Source: Opitutus sp. GAS368 (GTDB taxonomy: Bacteria > Verrucomicrobiota > Verrucomicrobiia > Opitutales > Opitutaceae). From it: a DNA stretch of 48,731 nucleotides. The position numbers and the translations under genes were made by a program. The notes beneath the pieces were generated by a model. That model saw only the letters and a list, made by a program, of their open reading frames with translations. It had not been told where the DNA came from and searched no databases. Positions 15,627 through 25,206 of this stretch are shown one piece after another (the first letter of the stretch is position 1; every line of letters starts with the position of its first letter). The stretch is taken from assembly GCA_945903545.1 (NCBI GenBank), contig CAMDOO010000016.1, forward strand, positions 1 through 48,731, written 5' to 3'.

Positions 15627-17849
15627 TCAGATGCGGTTCGCTCGCTGCGTGCGGGCCGGGTCGGGCGGCGGGAGGGACCGCAGCTTCTCCAGCCGGGATT
15701 TAGCCACCCAAAACTCGGCCACGCGCGGCTGGTTTGTCGCCACGCAGGCGGCCAGGTAACGGCGTTCCTCCTCGGTGTTTCCCGCCACCCGCGCCATCTG
15801 GGACAGGTAGAAGTTCGCCTCGCAGGAGTGCCAGCCGATCTCGGTCGGGTCGCCCTGGGTCGCCATCTGCAGCAACTGGTCGGGCGGGACAATGCCGAGG
15901 ACAAAGCTGATCACGGTGGCCGGCCAGTCCTCGAGTCCGTCCGCGCTCAGGAAGTAGTTGCGCAGGCGTGACTGGTCGGGGCGGCCCGAGAGCAGGGCGG
16001 TGAAATGCTGGAAGAGCGGGGCGTAACCCTCCTTCGGGTCCAGCACCGTCGCGGCGATCAGGTCCGAGTCGGTAGGCAGGCGGAAATCCTCCTCGCCGTA
16101 GCGCATGATGCCGCGGAGCAGCAGCAGCTCGGCCGCCGGCTGGTCGGCCAGTGCCGCCTCGATGGCGATTTCCGCGCCCTCGGGGTCGCCGAGGTACCAG
16201 CGCACCCAGGGCAGGCGTTGCCGCGACTCGGCGCCCTCGGGGTAGTCGGTGCCGGCTGCATTGAGGTAATCGATCTCGGCGTGGGCGTAGTCGTCCTGGT
16301 TGAAGTAGGCCCGCGCGCGCAGCGCCTGCAGGTTGGCGAGCGTGCGACCCTGGGCCGTCTCCATCTGCCGGGTGTATTCTTTCACGGCCAGTTCGGGGTT
16401 CTGCTCCGCGAGGCCCGGGTCGATCTCGAAGTCGGCGGCCACAGCCCCGCCATCCTCGGCCGGCTGCAGCCCGTGCTCCTGGGCGAAGATGGCCCCGCGG
16501 TGGGCGACCTCCCGGTCGGTGTGCTCGCACACGGCCTGGAGCGAGGCGACGGTGAGGCTGGCTTCGCTCCGCTGGCGCAGGGCCTCGAGGCCGGTGAGGC
16601 CCAGGGTGCGGGAGCGGTATTTGAAGATGGAGGTGGGGACGGCCTGCTTGGGATCGAGGAGCGCGGCGGCGAGCGTCAGTGCCGCGAGGTCCTGCCCATA
16701 GGGTTTCTGCCCGTTGAGGGATGAGATCAGTCCGCGGGCCGAACGGTCACCGCGCTTGGCCAGCCAGAGGACGGCGGCGAAGCGCAGGCCGGGCTCCTCG
16801 AGGTTGATGGCGGAACGGTCGAAGGGGATCGCATAAGGGTAGGTCCGTTTTCCGGCCGCGATATCCTTGAGAAAATTGGCCGGCTCGTCGCCCGGCAGCC
16901 CGGCCAGGTACTCGAGCACGGTGTGCTTGTCGTCGTTGCGGCCGGTGCGCAGGGCGAAGTCCGCGAGGCGGACCGCGAGGGTCCCGCCGGCCGGACCCAT
17001 GGCGTTGAGCACCTTGTGGCGGAAGAGGAAACGGGCCGCGCCACGGCGGGCGGCATCATCCTCGGGCAGGCGTTGCAGCACCGTCTGCAGCACGCCGGTG
17101 TCGACCTCGAGCAGGGCGGATTGCACGGCGGCGGCGGGCCAGTCGTCCTCGAGCCAGCGCCCGGGGGTTTCCGCGAGCCCGCGGAAGGCGGCGAAGACCA
17201 GCTCTTCCTTGTTCGGGTAGAGCCGGCCGAGGGGGGAGGCGACGCGCCGGACCTGGCTGCCGGTGTAGCTTACCGGATCGGCGGCGGCGAAGACCCGCTG
17301 GGCGGCAGGTGTGAAGGCCTGAAGAAACTTGCGGGCGGCGTCGGTGGTTTGCTTCGCCTCCTGCTCGCCGAGCTGGCGCACGACCGCCGTGATGTCGGCG
17401 CCCGATTGCTGGCACCATTGCTGGAGCTTGCGGTAGGAGGTGACGGTGATGACGGCGTCGCCGTCCCAGGGACCGCCCTTCCAGCTCAGGTGATCGAGGC
17501 GCCGCTGGGAAAGTTCCACCAGCACCTTGTCTCCCTTGGAGAAGGTGTACACGGCGTCGGCCTGGGTGTCGTAGCGGACCGGACCGTAGGACTCGTCGAT
17601 CTCAAGGTTGTCGAGGAATTCAGTGACGAGGGCGGCGGTTTCGAGGACCACCGGCGCGGGCGCCTTGCCGGAAGGCACCTGCGGGGCGATGGTCACACGG
17701 TCGGCCTGCGCCAGCGCGGCCTTCAGCTTGGCCAGGCGGCCGGACGGGGCGGCGGGGGACCGGTTGGCGGCGGCCGCGGGGAGCAGCGGGACGGCGGCGA
17801 GGAGGCAGAGGGCGACACCGGCCAGCCGGAGACGGAAAGAGGGGCGCAT
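15627..17849 (-). CDS. Secreted TPR/HEAT-like repeat protein
   Basis: A 740-residue exported protein: signal peptide MRPSFRLRLAGVALCLLAAV ending near AAA (about residue 28). The mature part is helical throughout. The C-terminal third contains TPR-like units, for example NLQALRARAYFNQDDYAHAEIDYLNAA and AELLLLRGIMRYGEEDF, consistent with a periplasmic scaffold. No catalytic motif was seen. ATG 17849 is preferred because it begins the signal sequence; the longer frame adds 30 non-signal residues. It sits 18 bp upstream of ispH on the same strand and may share a transcript, though no functional link is evident. Confidence 0.75.
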   Translation of the reverse strand: MRPSFRLRLAGVALCLLAAVPLLPAAAANRSPAAPSGRLAKLKAALAQADRVTIAPQVPSGKAPAPVVLETAALVTEFLDNLEIDESYGPVRYDTQADAVYTFSKGDKVLVELSQRRLDHLSWKGGPWDGDAVITVTSYRKLQQWCQQSGADITAVVRQLGEQEAKQTTDAARKFLQAFTPAAQRVFAAADPVSYTGSQVRRVASPLGRLYPNKEELVFAAFRGLAETPGRWLEDDWPAAAVQSALLEVDTGVLQTVLQRLPEDDAARRGAARFLFRHKVLNAMGPAGGTLAVRLADFALRTGRNDDKHTVLEYLAGLPGDEPANFLKDIAAGKRTYPYAIPFDRSAINLEEPGLRFAAVLWLAKRGDRSARGLISSLNGQKPYGQDLAALTLAAALLDPKQAVPTSIFKYRSRTLGLTGLEALRQRSEASLTVASLQAVCEHTDREVAHRGAIFAQEHGLQPAEDGGAVAADFEIDPGLAEQNPELAVKEYTRQMETAQGRTLANLQALRARAYFNQDDYAHAEIDYLNAAGTDYPEGAESRQRLPWVRWYLGDPEGAEIAIEAALADQPAAELLLLRGIMRYGEEDFRLPTDSDLIAATVLDPKEGYAPLFQHFTALLSGRPDQSRLRNYFLSADGLEDWPATVISFVLGIVPPDQLLQMATQGDPTEIGWHSCEANFYLSQMARVAGNTEEERRYLAACVATNQPRVAEFWVAKSRLEKLRSLPPPDPARTQRANRI

Positions 17850-17919
17850 CGGGCGGGATTCGGCCACAGCGCCGCCCGGCACGCAAAGCGAAAGAGCGTA
17901 ACGGGACGGTGCGGCGGGC

Positions 17920-18384
17920 TCAGTCCAGCCCCGGATCAAACCGGAACGGCTCCGGCGCCAGGAGGCGGACCCGGGCGAAGTCGGGGTGGGCGGGGTTCAG
18001 CAGGTAGTTGAACTCGCCGTGGACGACCACGCTGGGGACCCGCAACGCCGCGGTGCGGGCCGTGGCCACCCAGCGCGCGCCGTATTCCTGGGTTTCGCGC
18101 GGCGGCGGATTGTCCTGCCAGTTTGCCGGGATGCGAGCGGGACGTTCGATGGTATCCGACGGGAGCACCGCGGCAATCATGACCCATTTTCGTCCCAGCA
18201 GCAGTTGGGAGTCCCGCACGTTGACGAGGATTTCCAGGGCGGCGAGGGAGCGCGATTCCGCGCAGTACACCACGCAGGTGCCCGGCAGGTTCCAGCGGCC
18301 GGGGCGGCGGGCGGAACCCTTGCCGGCAAACGCCGCGGGTGAATATCCGCGTTCACAGATGCGCCAGACGACGGCCTCGCTCAC
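17920..18384 (-). CDS. RES-domain toxin
   Basis: A 154-residue RES-domain protein. The start is GTG at 18384, overlapping the antitoxin stop as GTGA. RES features are the early VWRICERGYSP, then GRWNLPGTCVVYCAESRSLAALE (29-51), with conserved Arg30, Tyr40 and Glu51, and a later VPSVVVHGEFNYLLNPAHPDF. RES toxins of this group (MbcT, ParT) degrade or transfer NAD+ as ADP-ribosyl-type enzymes and halt growth unless bound by an Xre/ParS-type antitoxin. The length matches the family (about 150-190). The translational overlap couples toxin expression to the antitoxin. Confidence 0.88.
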   Translation of the reverse strand: MSEAVVWRICERGYSPAAFAGKGSARRPGRWNLPGTCVVYCAESRSLAALEILVNVRDSQLLLGRKWVMIAAVLPSDTIERPARIPANWQDNPPPRETQEYGARWVATARTAALRVPSVVVHGEFNYLLNPAHPDFARVRLLAPEPFRFDPGLD

Positions 18385-18800
18385 GAGAAGATGCCTTCCT
18401 CGATCCGCCCGACGAGGTTCTCGACCTCGCGGGCCCCCTGCTCGGTGCGGGCGAAGTCCAGCGGCGTGCGCCAGCCGAGGGCCGGCAGCTCGGTGTTCAG
18501 CCACTGGCGGGTATTGGCGTGGGTGACAAAGAGCTCCTTGGCCCGGTCGTAGAGGCGCATGATGCGCACGGCGCGCTCCCCCTCGGGGATCCCCAGGCGG
18601 GCCTTGGCGGCGATGCGGCGGGCGTAGGTGCGGGCGGGGATGTGGACCAGCCGGGCGAGCTCCTCGGTGGTGAACCCCGCCTCGCGACCAAACGCGACCA
18701 GGTCGAGGATGGGCAGGCCTTCCTCGACGCGGAGCGCCATGCCGGCGTGGTCATGGAGCGAAGGGGCCGGCTTGGCGGGCGGGACCTTCTTTTTCTTCAT
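18381..18800 (-). CDS. Xre/MbcA/ParS-type antitoxin (DUF2384)
   Basis: A 139-residue antitoxin upstream of the RES toxin. Residues 38-70 form a helix-turn-helix-like region (REAGFTTEELARLVHIPART). Residues 100-139 hold the DUF2384 toxin-binding end: WLNTELPALGWRTPLDFART, then GAREVENLVGRIEEGIFS. The start ATG 18800 (MKKKKVPPAKPAP) is preferred because the upstream in-frame ATG at 18878 would make the operator-like palindrome coding. The protein should neutralise the toxin and, by family precedent, repress its own operon. Confidence 0.87.
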   Translation of the reverse strand: MKKKKVPPAKPAPSLHDHAGMALRVEEGLPILDLVAFGREAGFTTEELARLVHIPARTYARRIAAKARLGIPEGERAVRIMRLYDRAKELFVTHANTRQWLNTELPALGWRTPLDFARTEQGAREVENLVGRIEEGIFS

Positions 18801-18845
18801 GGCCCCAATCTGCCCGGTGCGGACCGACCTGAAAGAAAGTTGGCG

Positions 18846-18869
18846 TTTGGCATAAATAAAAATGCCAAA
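18846..18869. promoter_or_regulatory. Operator-like palindrome upstream of the RES-Xre operon
   Basis: Perfect 8-bp arms TTTGGCAT (18846-18853) and ATGCCAAA (18862-18869) flank an AT-only spacer AAATAAAA, 46 bp upstream of the antitoxin ATG. In this GC-rich genome an AT-rich palindrome at the head of a toxin-antitoxin operon is a strong candidate for the autorepression site. It also lies 12 bp downstream of the alkylation repair gene stop. Confidence 0.65.
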
Positions 18870-18881
18870 TGGCGTCACGGT

Positions 18882-19967
18882 TCACCGCTGCAAAGTGAAC
18901 ACCGCGCGGGCGACGACCCGGCCGTTGGCCTGCAGCTCGACCTCGTGGCGGCCGGCATGGTGGCGGCGGGTGCTGAAGTCGCGGATCGTCTGCCGCTTCG
19001 CGAGCCGGAGCTCGCCGCCGGTGGCGAGCAGGACTTCCTTCCACTTGAAGACCTTGCGGTGGGTTTTCCCGCCGGCCTTCACGTAGCGGATCGCGTAATC
19101 GAGGACGAGGCGCTGGGGCTTCGCGGCGCGCGAGGCCAGATCGGCGGTGATCGTGAGAGTGTCGCCGAGGGAGAGCCGCGCCGGGGAGACCTTGAAGGCA
19201 CGGACCTCGATCCGCGGTTTTGCTCCGGCACCCAGCACGCCGAGCGCACCGTCATGGCCCTGCTTGACCAGCGTGCGCAGGCCGCGGCGGGCGATCCACG
19301 CGGTGTGAAGGTTCGTGCCTTCCCAGCGGGCGAGGCGGGCGAGCACCTCGTCGGGGTGGTCCTTGGTGATGTCGTTGAGGTGATTGGCGACCGACTTGCG
19401 GACGTAGAGGCTGGGGTCGGCCCGGAGGTTCTCGAGGATCGGCCACACCGGGCCCGGGTCGGCGACCAGGGCCTCGAGACGGAACGACCACGGCAGGCGC
19501 GGGCGGCAGCCCTCGCTGGCGAGGCGGCGGACGTGTTCGTTGTCGTCGCGCGACCAGCGTTCCATCACGACGAGGGTGCCGGGCAGGTCACGTTTGAGGA
19601 ATTCCCGGATGGCGAACTCGCCCGAGGAAAAACGGGTGAGGAAATGCAGGGCAGCGAGGGACGCGGCGGGGTGTTCGCGGCCGTATTGGCCCACGTAGTC
19701 GGGCAGCATCAGGCCGACGAAATTGTGGCCAATGCGTGGGGCGACATCGCGGAGCACGGCGACGGCCACCGGGTAGTTATCGGGCAGCGTGGCGCGCAGA
19801 GCCTCGGTGCCGCGGCGCAGGCGCTGGAGGAGGCTGAGTTCGGCGAGGCCGGCGGTGGCGATGTGGAGGAAACGCCGCCGGTCGAAACCAGCCAGCGCTC
19901 CGGCAAAAAGATCCGCGAGCTGCGCGAAGCGCGCGGCGTCGAACATCTCCTTGAGGGCGTCAGGCAT
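18882..19967 (-). CDS. DNA alkylation repair / HEAT-repeat protein
   Basis: A 361-residue protein from ATG 19967 (MPDALKEMFDAARFAQLADL). Residues about 1-240 are HEAT-like helices of the AlkD/DNA-alkylation-repair type, including FAIREFLKRDLPGTLVVMERWSRD, EHVRRLASEG, and DPSLYVRKSVANHLNDITKDHPD. The C-terminal 100 residues are beta-rich (KPRIEVRAFKVSPARLSLGD, YAIRYVKAGGKTHRKVFKWKEV). AlkD-type glycosylases remove N3- and N7-alkylated purines; glycosylase activity is not proved here. It follows alaS on the same strand after 35 bp that consist of a GATCCGACC-type repeat. Confidence 0.8.
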   Translation of the reverse strand: MPDALKEMFDAARFAQLADLFAGALAGFDRRRFLHIATAGLAELSLLQRLRRGTEALRATLPDNYPVAVAVLRDVAPRIGHNFVGLMLPDYVGQYGREHPAASLAALHFLTRFSSGEFAIREFLKRDLPGTLVVMERWSRDDNEHVRRLASEGCRPRLPWSFRLEALVADPGPVWPILENLRADPSLYVRKSVANHLNDITKDHPDEVLARLARWEGTNLHTAWIARRGLRTLVKQGHDGALGVLGAGAKPRIEVRAFKVSPARLSLGDTLTITADLASRAAKPQRLVLDYAIRYVKAGGKTHRKVFKWKEVLLATGGELRLAKRQTIRDFSTRRHHAGRHEVELQANGRVVARAVFTLQR

Positions 19968-20005
19968 CGGACGGATCCGACGGATTGGACCGATCGGTCG
20001 GATCA
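19968..20005 (-). repeat. GATCCGACC repeat bridging alaS stop and next start
   Basis: On the minus strand the alaS stop TGA is the first three bases of TGATCCGACCGATCGG, and the repeat runs on as TCCAATCCGTCGGATCCGTCCG directly into the ATG of the alkylation repair gene when read in pieces of four to six bases. The identical 16-mer overlaps the lysR stop at 45825-45840. Confidence 0.75.
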
Positions 20006-22729
20006 GGGGAGAAGCATGACCTCGGCAAGCTTGGTCGCGTCCTTGCCCCCGCCCATGGCGAAGTCGGGTTTGCCGCCGCCCTTGCCGCCGAGCTTGGCGC
20101 TGAGTTCCTGCACGAGCTTGCCGGCTTGGAAACCGGCCTGGTTGGCGGCCGGGGAGCAATAGGCGACGAGGGACGGGCGGTCGTTGAGGACCGCGCCGAG
20201 CGTGACCACGCCCTCGCCGCCGAGCTTGGCGAGGATCTGGGAGCCGAGGGAGCGGAGCGCCTCGGGGGTGTCGGCGGGGACGACGGCGGAGACGAACTTG
20301 AGGCCCTCGCGCGTCACGGCCTTGGCCGCGAGCTCGTCGGCGAGGCCGGAGGCGGCCTTTTGCTCGAAGACCTTCAGCTTGCGCTCGGTCTCCTTCTGGT
20401 GGGCGAGGAGGGCCTCGAGCTTCTTGGCGACGTCAAGCGGGCCGGCGGAGAGGTGGGCGCTGACCGCGGCGAGGGCGGCCTCGCGGGCGGTGATGAATTC
20501 AAGGGCGGCCTGGCCGGCGACGGCCTCGATGCGGCGGGTGCCGGCGGCGATGGCGCTCTCGGCGGTGATCTTGACGAACCCGATCTCACCGGCGGTGGCG
20601 ACGTGGGTGCCGCCGCAGAGCTCGCGGCTGAAGCCGCCGATGTCGACGACACGCACGATGCGGCCGTATTTCTCGCCGAAGAAGGCGAGGGTGCCCTCAG
20701 GCTTCTGGTCGAACTCGGTCTCGTAGGACTCGACCTTGGCGTTGTCGATCACGCGCTCGTTCACGAGCTGCTCGATCTCGAGGAGTTGGGCGTGGGTGAC
20801 GGCCTCGAAGTGCGAGAAATCGAAGCGCAGGCGCTCCGGCGTCTTGTGCGTGCCGGCCTGGCGGACGTGCGTGCCGAGGACCTTCCGCAACGCCCAGTGG
20901 AGAAGGTGGGTCGCGGAGTGGTGGCGGGAGATCGCGCGGCGGCGGCCGGCGTCGACAGCCAGCTCCGCTGGCTGTGATTTCAAATTTGAAATTTGAGATT
21001 TGAGATCGTCGGCCCCGCCGACCTTGTGCAGAAACCGGCCCGATTTGTCCTTCACCGTGTCAACAATGGGGAAGAGCTGGTCGTTGATCAGGGCATTGCC
21101 GGCGTCGCCGGCCTGGCCGCCCATCTCGGCGTAGAAGGGGGTTTGGTCGAAGACCAGGAAGGTGTCCTTGGCGGTCTTCACCACCTCGATGAGCTTGGCG
21201 TGGCTCGTGAGCTGGCTGTAGCCGAGGAAGTTTGTCGCCTTCTGGTCGGTGGCGGCGTCGCCCTCGGTGGCGGCGACGATGATTTCCTTCTTCTGGGAGG
21301 CGCGGCCGCGCTCGCGCTGCTTTTCCATCTCGGCCTCGAAGCCGGCGGCGTCGACCGTGAGCCCGCGCTCGGTCGCGAGCAGCTGGGTCATGTCGAGCGG
21401 GAAGCCGAAGGTGTCGTAGAGCTGGAAAGCTTGGGCGCCGCTGACGACCTTCGAGCTCGGGAAGGAGTCGAGGCCGGCCTGGAATTGGCTGAGGCCCTTC
21501 TCCAGCGTCCGGCCGAAGCTTTCCTCCTCGGACTTGATCACGCGCTGGATGATCGACTGCTGCTGCTTGAGCTCGGGAAAGACATCTCCGAGTGACTCGA
21601 TGACGGGGGCAACGAGCTGCGAGAAATCGCCAACCTTCAGGCCGATCTTTGTCCCGTACAAAATGCCGCGGCGAAGAATGCGGCGGATGACGTAGTTGCG
21701 GCCCTCGTTGCCGGGGAGGATGCCGTCGGCGATGGCGCAGCTGACGCAGCGGGCGTGGTCGGCGAGGACGCGGAAGGCGATGTCGGTGTTCTCCTGCTCG
21801 GTCAGGCCCTCGCGCTTCGTGGGGACGGTGCGCTGGTAGATCTTGCCGGAGAGGGCGGCGATCCGCGTGAAGAGGGGAGTGAAGATGTCGGCGTCGTAGT
21901 TGGACGGCTCGGCGGTGAAGTCGGTGAAGCCCTTCGTGGAGCCGTAAATGCCGGCGACGCGCTCGAATCCCATGCCGGTGTCGATGTGCTTGGCGGCAAG
22001 GGGAGAGAAGGTGCCGTCGGCGTTGGCGTTGAACTGGATGAAGACGTGGTTCCAGATCTCGATGCAGCGCGGGCTGGAGGAGTTCACGCCCTTGCGTCCG
22101 GCGACCTCGTCGTCGGACGGGAGCAGGTTGAAGTGGATCTCGGAGCACGGGCCGCAGGGGCCGGTGTCACCCATCATCCAGAAATTATCCTTCTTGTTGC
22201 CGTGGACGATGTGGATGGCGGGATCCAGGCCCTCCTTTTTGAAGATCCCGGCCCAGATGTCGTAGGCCTCCTGATCAAAGTCGGCCGGGTCACCCTTGGA
22301 CTTGTCGGGCGAGTAGACCGTGGCGAAAAGCCGCTTCGGCGGGATACCCCAGACCTTGGTGATGAGTTCCCAGCCCCAGGTGACGGACTCCTTCTTGAAG
22401 TAGTCGCCGAAGGACCAGTTGCCGAGCATCTCGAAGAGCGTGTGGTGATAGGTATCGAAGCCGACGTCCTCGAGGTCGTTGTGCTTGCCGCCGGCGCGGA
22501 TGCATTTCTGGGTGTCGGCGGCGCGGGTGTCCTTGGCGGGGCGGGCGCCGGCCCACGTGGTGACTTCGGCCGCGCGGTCGCCGAGGAAGATCGGCACGAA
22601 CTGGTTCATCCCGGCGTTGGTGAAGAGCAGGCCGGGGGAATCCGGCAGCAGAGAGGCCGAGGGCACGATGGTGTGGCCCTGTTTGGCAAAGAAATCGAGG
22701 AAGCTCTGGCGGATCTCGGCGGAGGTCAT
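20003..22729 (-). CDS. alaS: Alanyl-tRNA synthetase
   Basis: AlaRS, 908 residues, charges tRNA-Ala and edits mischarged Ser/Gly. The N-terminal class II core starts MTSAEIRQSFLDFFAKQGH and has FTNAGMNQFVPIFLG and DTGPCGPCSEIHF. The editing domain has HHSATHLLH near residue 602 and CGGTH near 705. The C-terminal part holds the coiled coil and C-Ala-like glycine-rich end. ATG 22729 gives the standard N-terminus. Unusual: residues about 575-585 (KSQISNLKSQ) are encoded by a dispersed AT-rich repeat at 20976-21007, next to a hairpin at 20955-20975, inserted just before the editing motif without breaking frame. leuB lies upstream, 371 bp away. Confidence 0.97.
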   Translation of the reverse strand: MTSAEIRQSFLDFFAKQGHTIVPSASLLPDSPGLLFTNAGMNQFVPIFLGDRAAEVTTWAGARPAKDTRAADTQKCIRAGGKHNDLEDVGFDTYHHTLFEMLGNWSFGDYFKKESVTWGWELITKVWGIPPKRLFATVYSPDKSKGDPADFDQEAYDIWAGIFKKEGLDPAIHIVHGNKKDNFWMMGDTGPCGPCSEIHFNLLPSDDEVAGRKGVNSSSPRCIEIWNHVFIQFNANADGTFSPLAAKHIDTGMGFERVAGIYGSTKGFTDFTAEPSNYDADIFTPLFTRIAALSGKIYQRTVPTKREGLTEQENTDIAFRVLADHARCVSCAIADGILPGNEGRNYVIRRILRRGILYGTKIGLKVGDFSQLVAPVIESLGDVFPELKQQQSIIQRVIKSEEESFGRTLEKGLSQFQAGLDSFPSSKVVSGAQAFQLYDTFGFPLDMTQLLATERGLTVDAAGFEAEMEKQRERGRASQKKEIIVAATEGDAATDQKATNFLGYSQLTSHAKLIEVVKTAKDTFLVFDQTPFYAEMGGQAGDAGNALINDQLFPIVDTVKDKSGRFLHKVGGADDLKSQISNLKSQPAELAVDAGRRRAISRHHSATHLLHWALRKVLGTHVRQAGTHKTPERLRFDFSHFEAVTHAQLLEIEQLVNERVIDNAKVESYETEFDQKPEGTLAFFGEKYGRIVRVVDIGGFSRELCGGTHVATAGEIGFVKITAESAIAAGTRRIEAVAGQAALEFITAREAALAAVSAHLSAGPLDVAKKLEALLAHQKETERKLKVFEQKAASGLADELAAKAVTREGLKFVSAVVPADTPEALRSLGSQILAKLGGEGVVTLGAVLNDRPSLVAYCSPAANQAGFQAGKLVQELSAKLGGKGGGKPDFAMGGGKDATKLAEVMLLP
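20955..21007. repeat. Repeat insertion inside alaS
   Basis: A hairpin ACAGCCAG/CTGGCTGT (20955-20975) is followed by an AT-rich block containing the perfect palindrome ATTTCAAATTTGAAAT (20977-20992) and direct repeats of ATTTGAGA. In the alaS frame it encodes KSQISNLKSQ. The sharp drop in GC inside a conserved gene marks it as inserted. Confidence 0.75.
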
Positions 22730-23100
22730 GCGGGTGGAGCCCACCAAAAGAAGGCAACCCGAGGGGTGACGGAAGCCGAAAAGGGGCGGTTTGGCCGGGG
22801 GGCGCGCCGGGGCAGGAGGCGCCGGGGGCAACCCGCCGCCTGAAACCGGGAAAATCCGTCCCGGAAATCCCCCGCTTCGTTGCCAGAATGCTCCCGTTGG
22901 TCGCAAAACAGCAGTGACGAACCCTGTTTTAGGCTAGGCCGTCGCCTTGGCGCCCCTCCCGGCCCATTTTCCATGACCAACGAGCCTGAACGCCCAACTC
23001 TCCGTACGCGCTGACCTCGGCTGGTACCTTCGGGGATGGCCCCGAGTTCGATGGACCGCGACTGCAGACGCCGACCTGCGCGACGCCGTCCGGCCGCGGA
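22730..23100. other. Intergenic region upstream of alaS, no gene recognised
   Basis: This 371-bp stretch separates leuB from alaS on the minus strand and should hold the alaS promoter and leader. I see no ORF with coding character, no tRNA and no T-box or riboswitch. A GC hairpin TCGGGG-atgg-CCCCGA at 23030-23045 lies 56 bp after the leuB stop and could end that transcript, although it lacks a U-tract. Confidence 0.5.
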
Positions 23101-24357
<1,257 letters not shown>

Positions 24358-24431
24358 ATCCGGGAGGCGAAGCGGCGGGCGGGACCGCACTTCGCGGTTG
24401 CGGAGGGGCGGGGTTGGGCTCTCTTGGCCGC

Positions 24432-25067
24432 GTGAACCTGCATGTCATCCCGGCCGGCCCGATCCAGACCAACGCATACCTGCTCACGGCACCGGCGCGC
24501 GGGGAGGCGGTGCTGATCGATGCGCCCGGCGAGGTCTGGGCCGAGGTGGCGCCGATTCTCACGCGGGAGAAGTGCCGGCTGACCGAACTCTGGATCACCC
24601 ACGGGCACTGGGATCACATGCAGGGGGCCGCGGAAGTCATCCGCGAGTCCGGCGCACTGTGCCGCGCGCACGAGGCGGACCGGATGCTGCTCGAGAATCC
24701 CCGGGTGATGTCGGCCTTCATGGGCGAGGACCTCGGGTTGGAGCCGGTGGCGGTCAACGCGTGGCTCCGGCCCGGCGAGCCGCTGGCCGCTTTCGGGACC
24801 GGGGTGGAGGTGCGCCCGGTGCCGGGCCATTGCCCCGGCAACGTGCTGTTTTATTTTCCCGCGGCGGCCGCGGCCTTTGTGGGCGACGCGCTCTTCAACG
24901 GCGGCGTGGGCCGCACGGATCTGCCCGGCGGCGACGCGAAGGAACTCGCGCAGTCGATCCGCACGCAGATCTACACCCTGCCGCCGGAGACGGTGGTCTA
25001 TCCCGGCCACGGCCCCGCCACGACTGTGGGTGAGGAGAAGGGCTTCAATCCCTTCGTGCGGGGCTGA
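24432..25067 (+). CDS. MBL-fold hydrolase (glyoxalase II-like)
   Basis: A 211-residue metallo-beta-lactamase-fold hydrolase. Zinc ligands are in HGHWDH (about 57-62), the VPGHCPGN block, GDALF (Asp) and VYPGHGP near the C-terminus, which completes the HxHxDH-H-D-H set. Such proteins hydrolyse thioesters or related substrates; the substrate here is unknown. The GTG at 24432 (VNLHVIPAGPIQTNAYLL, Met in vivo) begins at the domain edge and is preferred over TTG 24414. It is followed by ribD after 139 bp. Confidence 0.88.
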   Translation: MNLHVIPAGPIQTNAYLLTAPARGEAVLIDAPGEVWAEVAPILTREKCRLTELWITHGHWDHMQGAAEVIRESGALCRAHEADRMLLENPRVMSAFMGEDLGLEPVAVNAWLRPGEPLAAFGTGVEVRPVPGHCPGNVLFYFPAAAAAFVGDALFNGGVGRTDLPGGDAKELAQSIRTQIYTLPPETVVYPGHGPATTVGEEKGFNPFVRG

Positions 25068-25084
25068 GGAAGTGCCAGGCTCCC

Positions 25085-25160
25085 GCTCTTAACCATTCCC
25101 GTTCCATTCAGTCCTGATCGGGTACCCGAGAACGAGAATGAGTACGGGAACGATGACATC
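25085..25160. repeat. GAACGAGAA-type repeat upstream of ribD
   Basis: The sequence CGGGTACCCGAGAACGAGAA around 25118-25137 and flanking CCCGTTCC/GGGAACG arms resemble the CGTTCTCGTTCTC repeat upstream of leuC (46834-46918). No FMN riboswitch signature was recognised in this interval. Confidence 0.45.
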
Positions 25161-25206
25161 CGCATGGACAGCGCCCGGCGGTTGGCGCTGAATTCGGGGC
25201 ATTCCG

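Noticed and set aside
14106-15971. Open frame of 621 codons on the plus strand
   Set aside because: Antisense to ispH and part of the TPR gene; no recognisable motif.
18339-20162. Open frame of 607 codons on the plus strand
   Set aside because: Antisense to the toxin-antitoxin and alkylation-repair genes; biased composition and no domains.
22730-23100. tRNA or T-box leader before alaS
   Set aside because: No cloverleaf, no T-loop sequence and no T-box motif could be found by reading either strand.
25068-25206. FMN riboswitch upstream of ribD
   Set aside because: None of the conserved FMN-aptamer blocks was seen; the gap holds a GAACGAGAA-type repeat instead.
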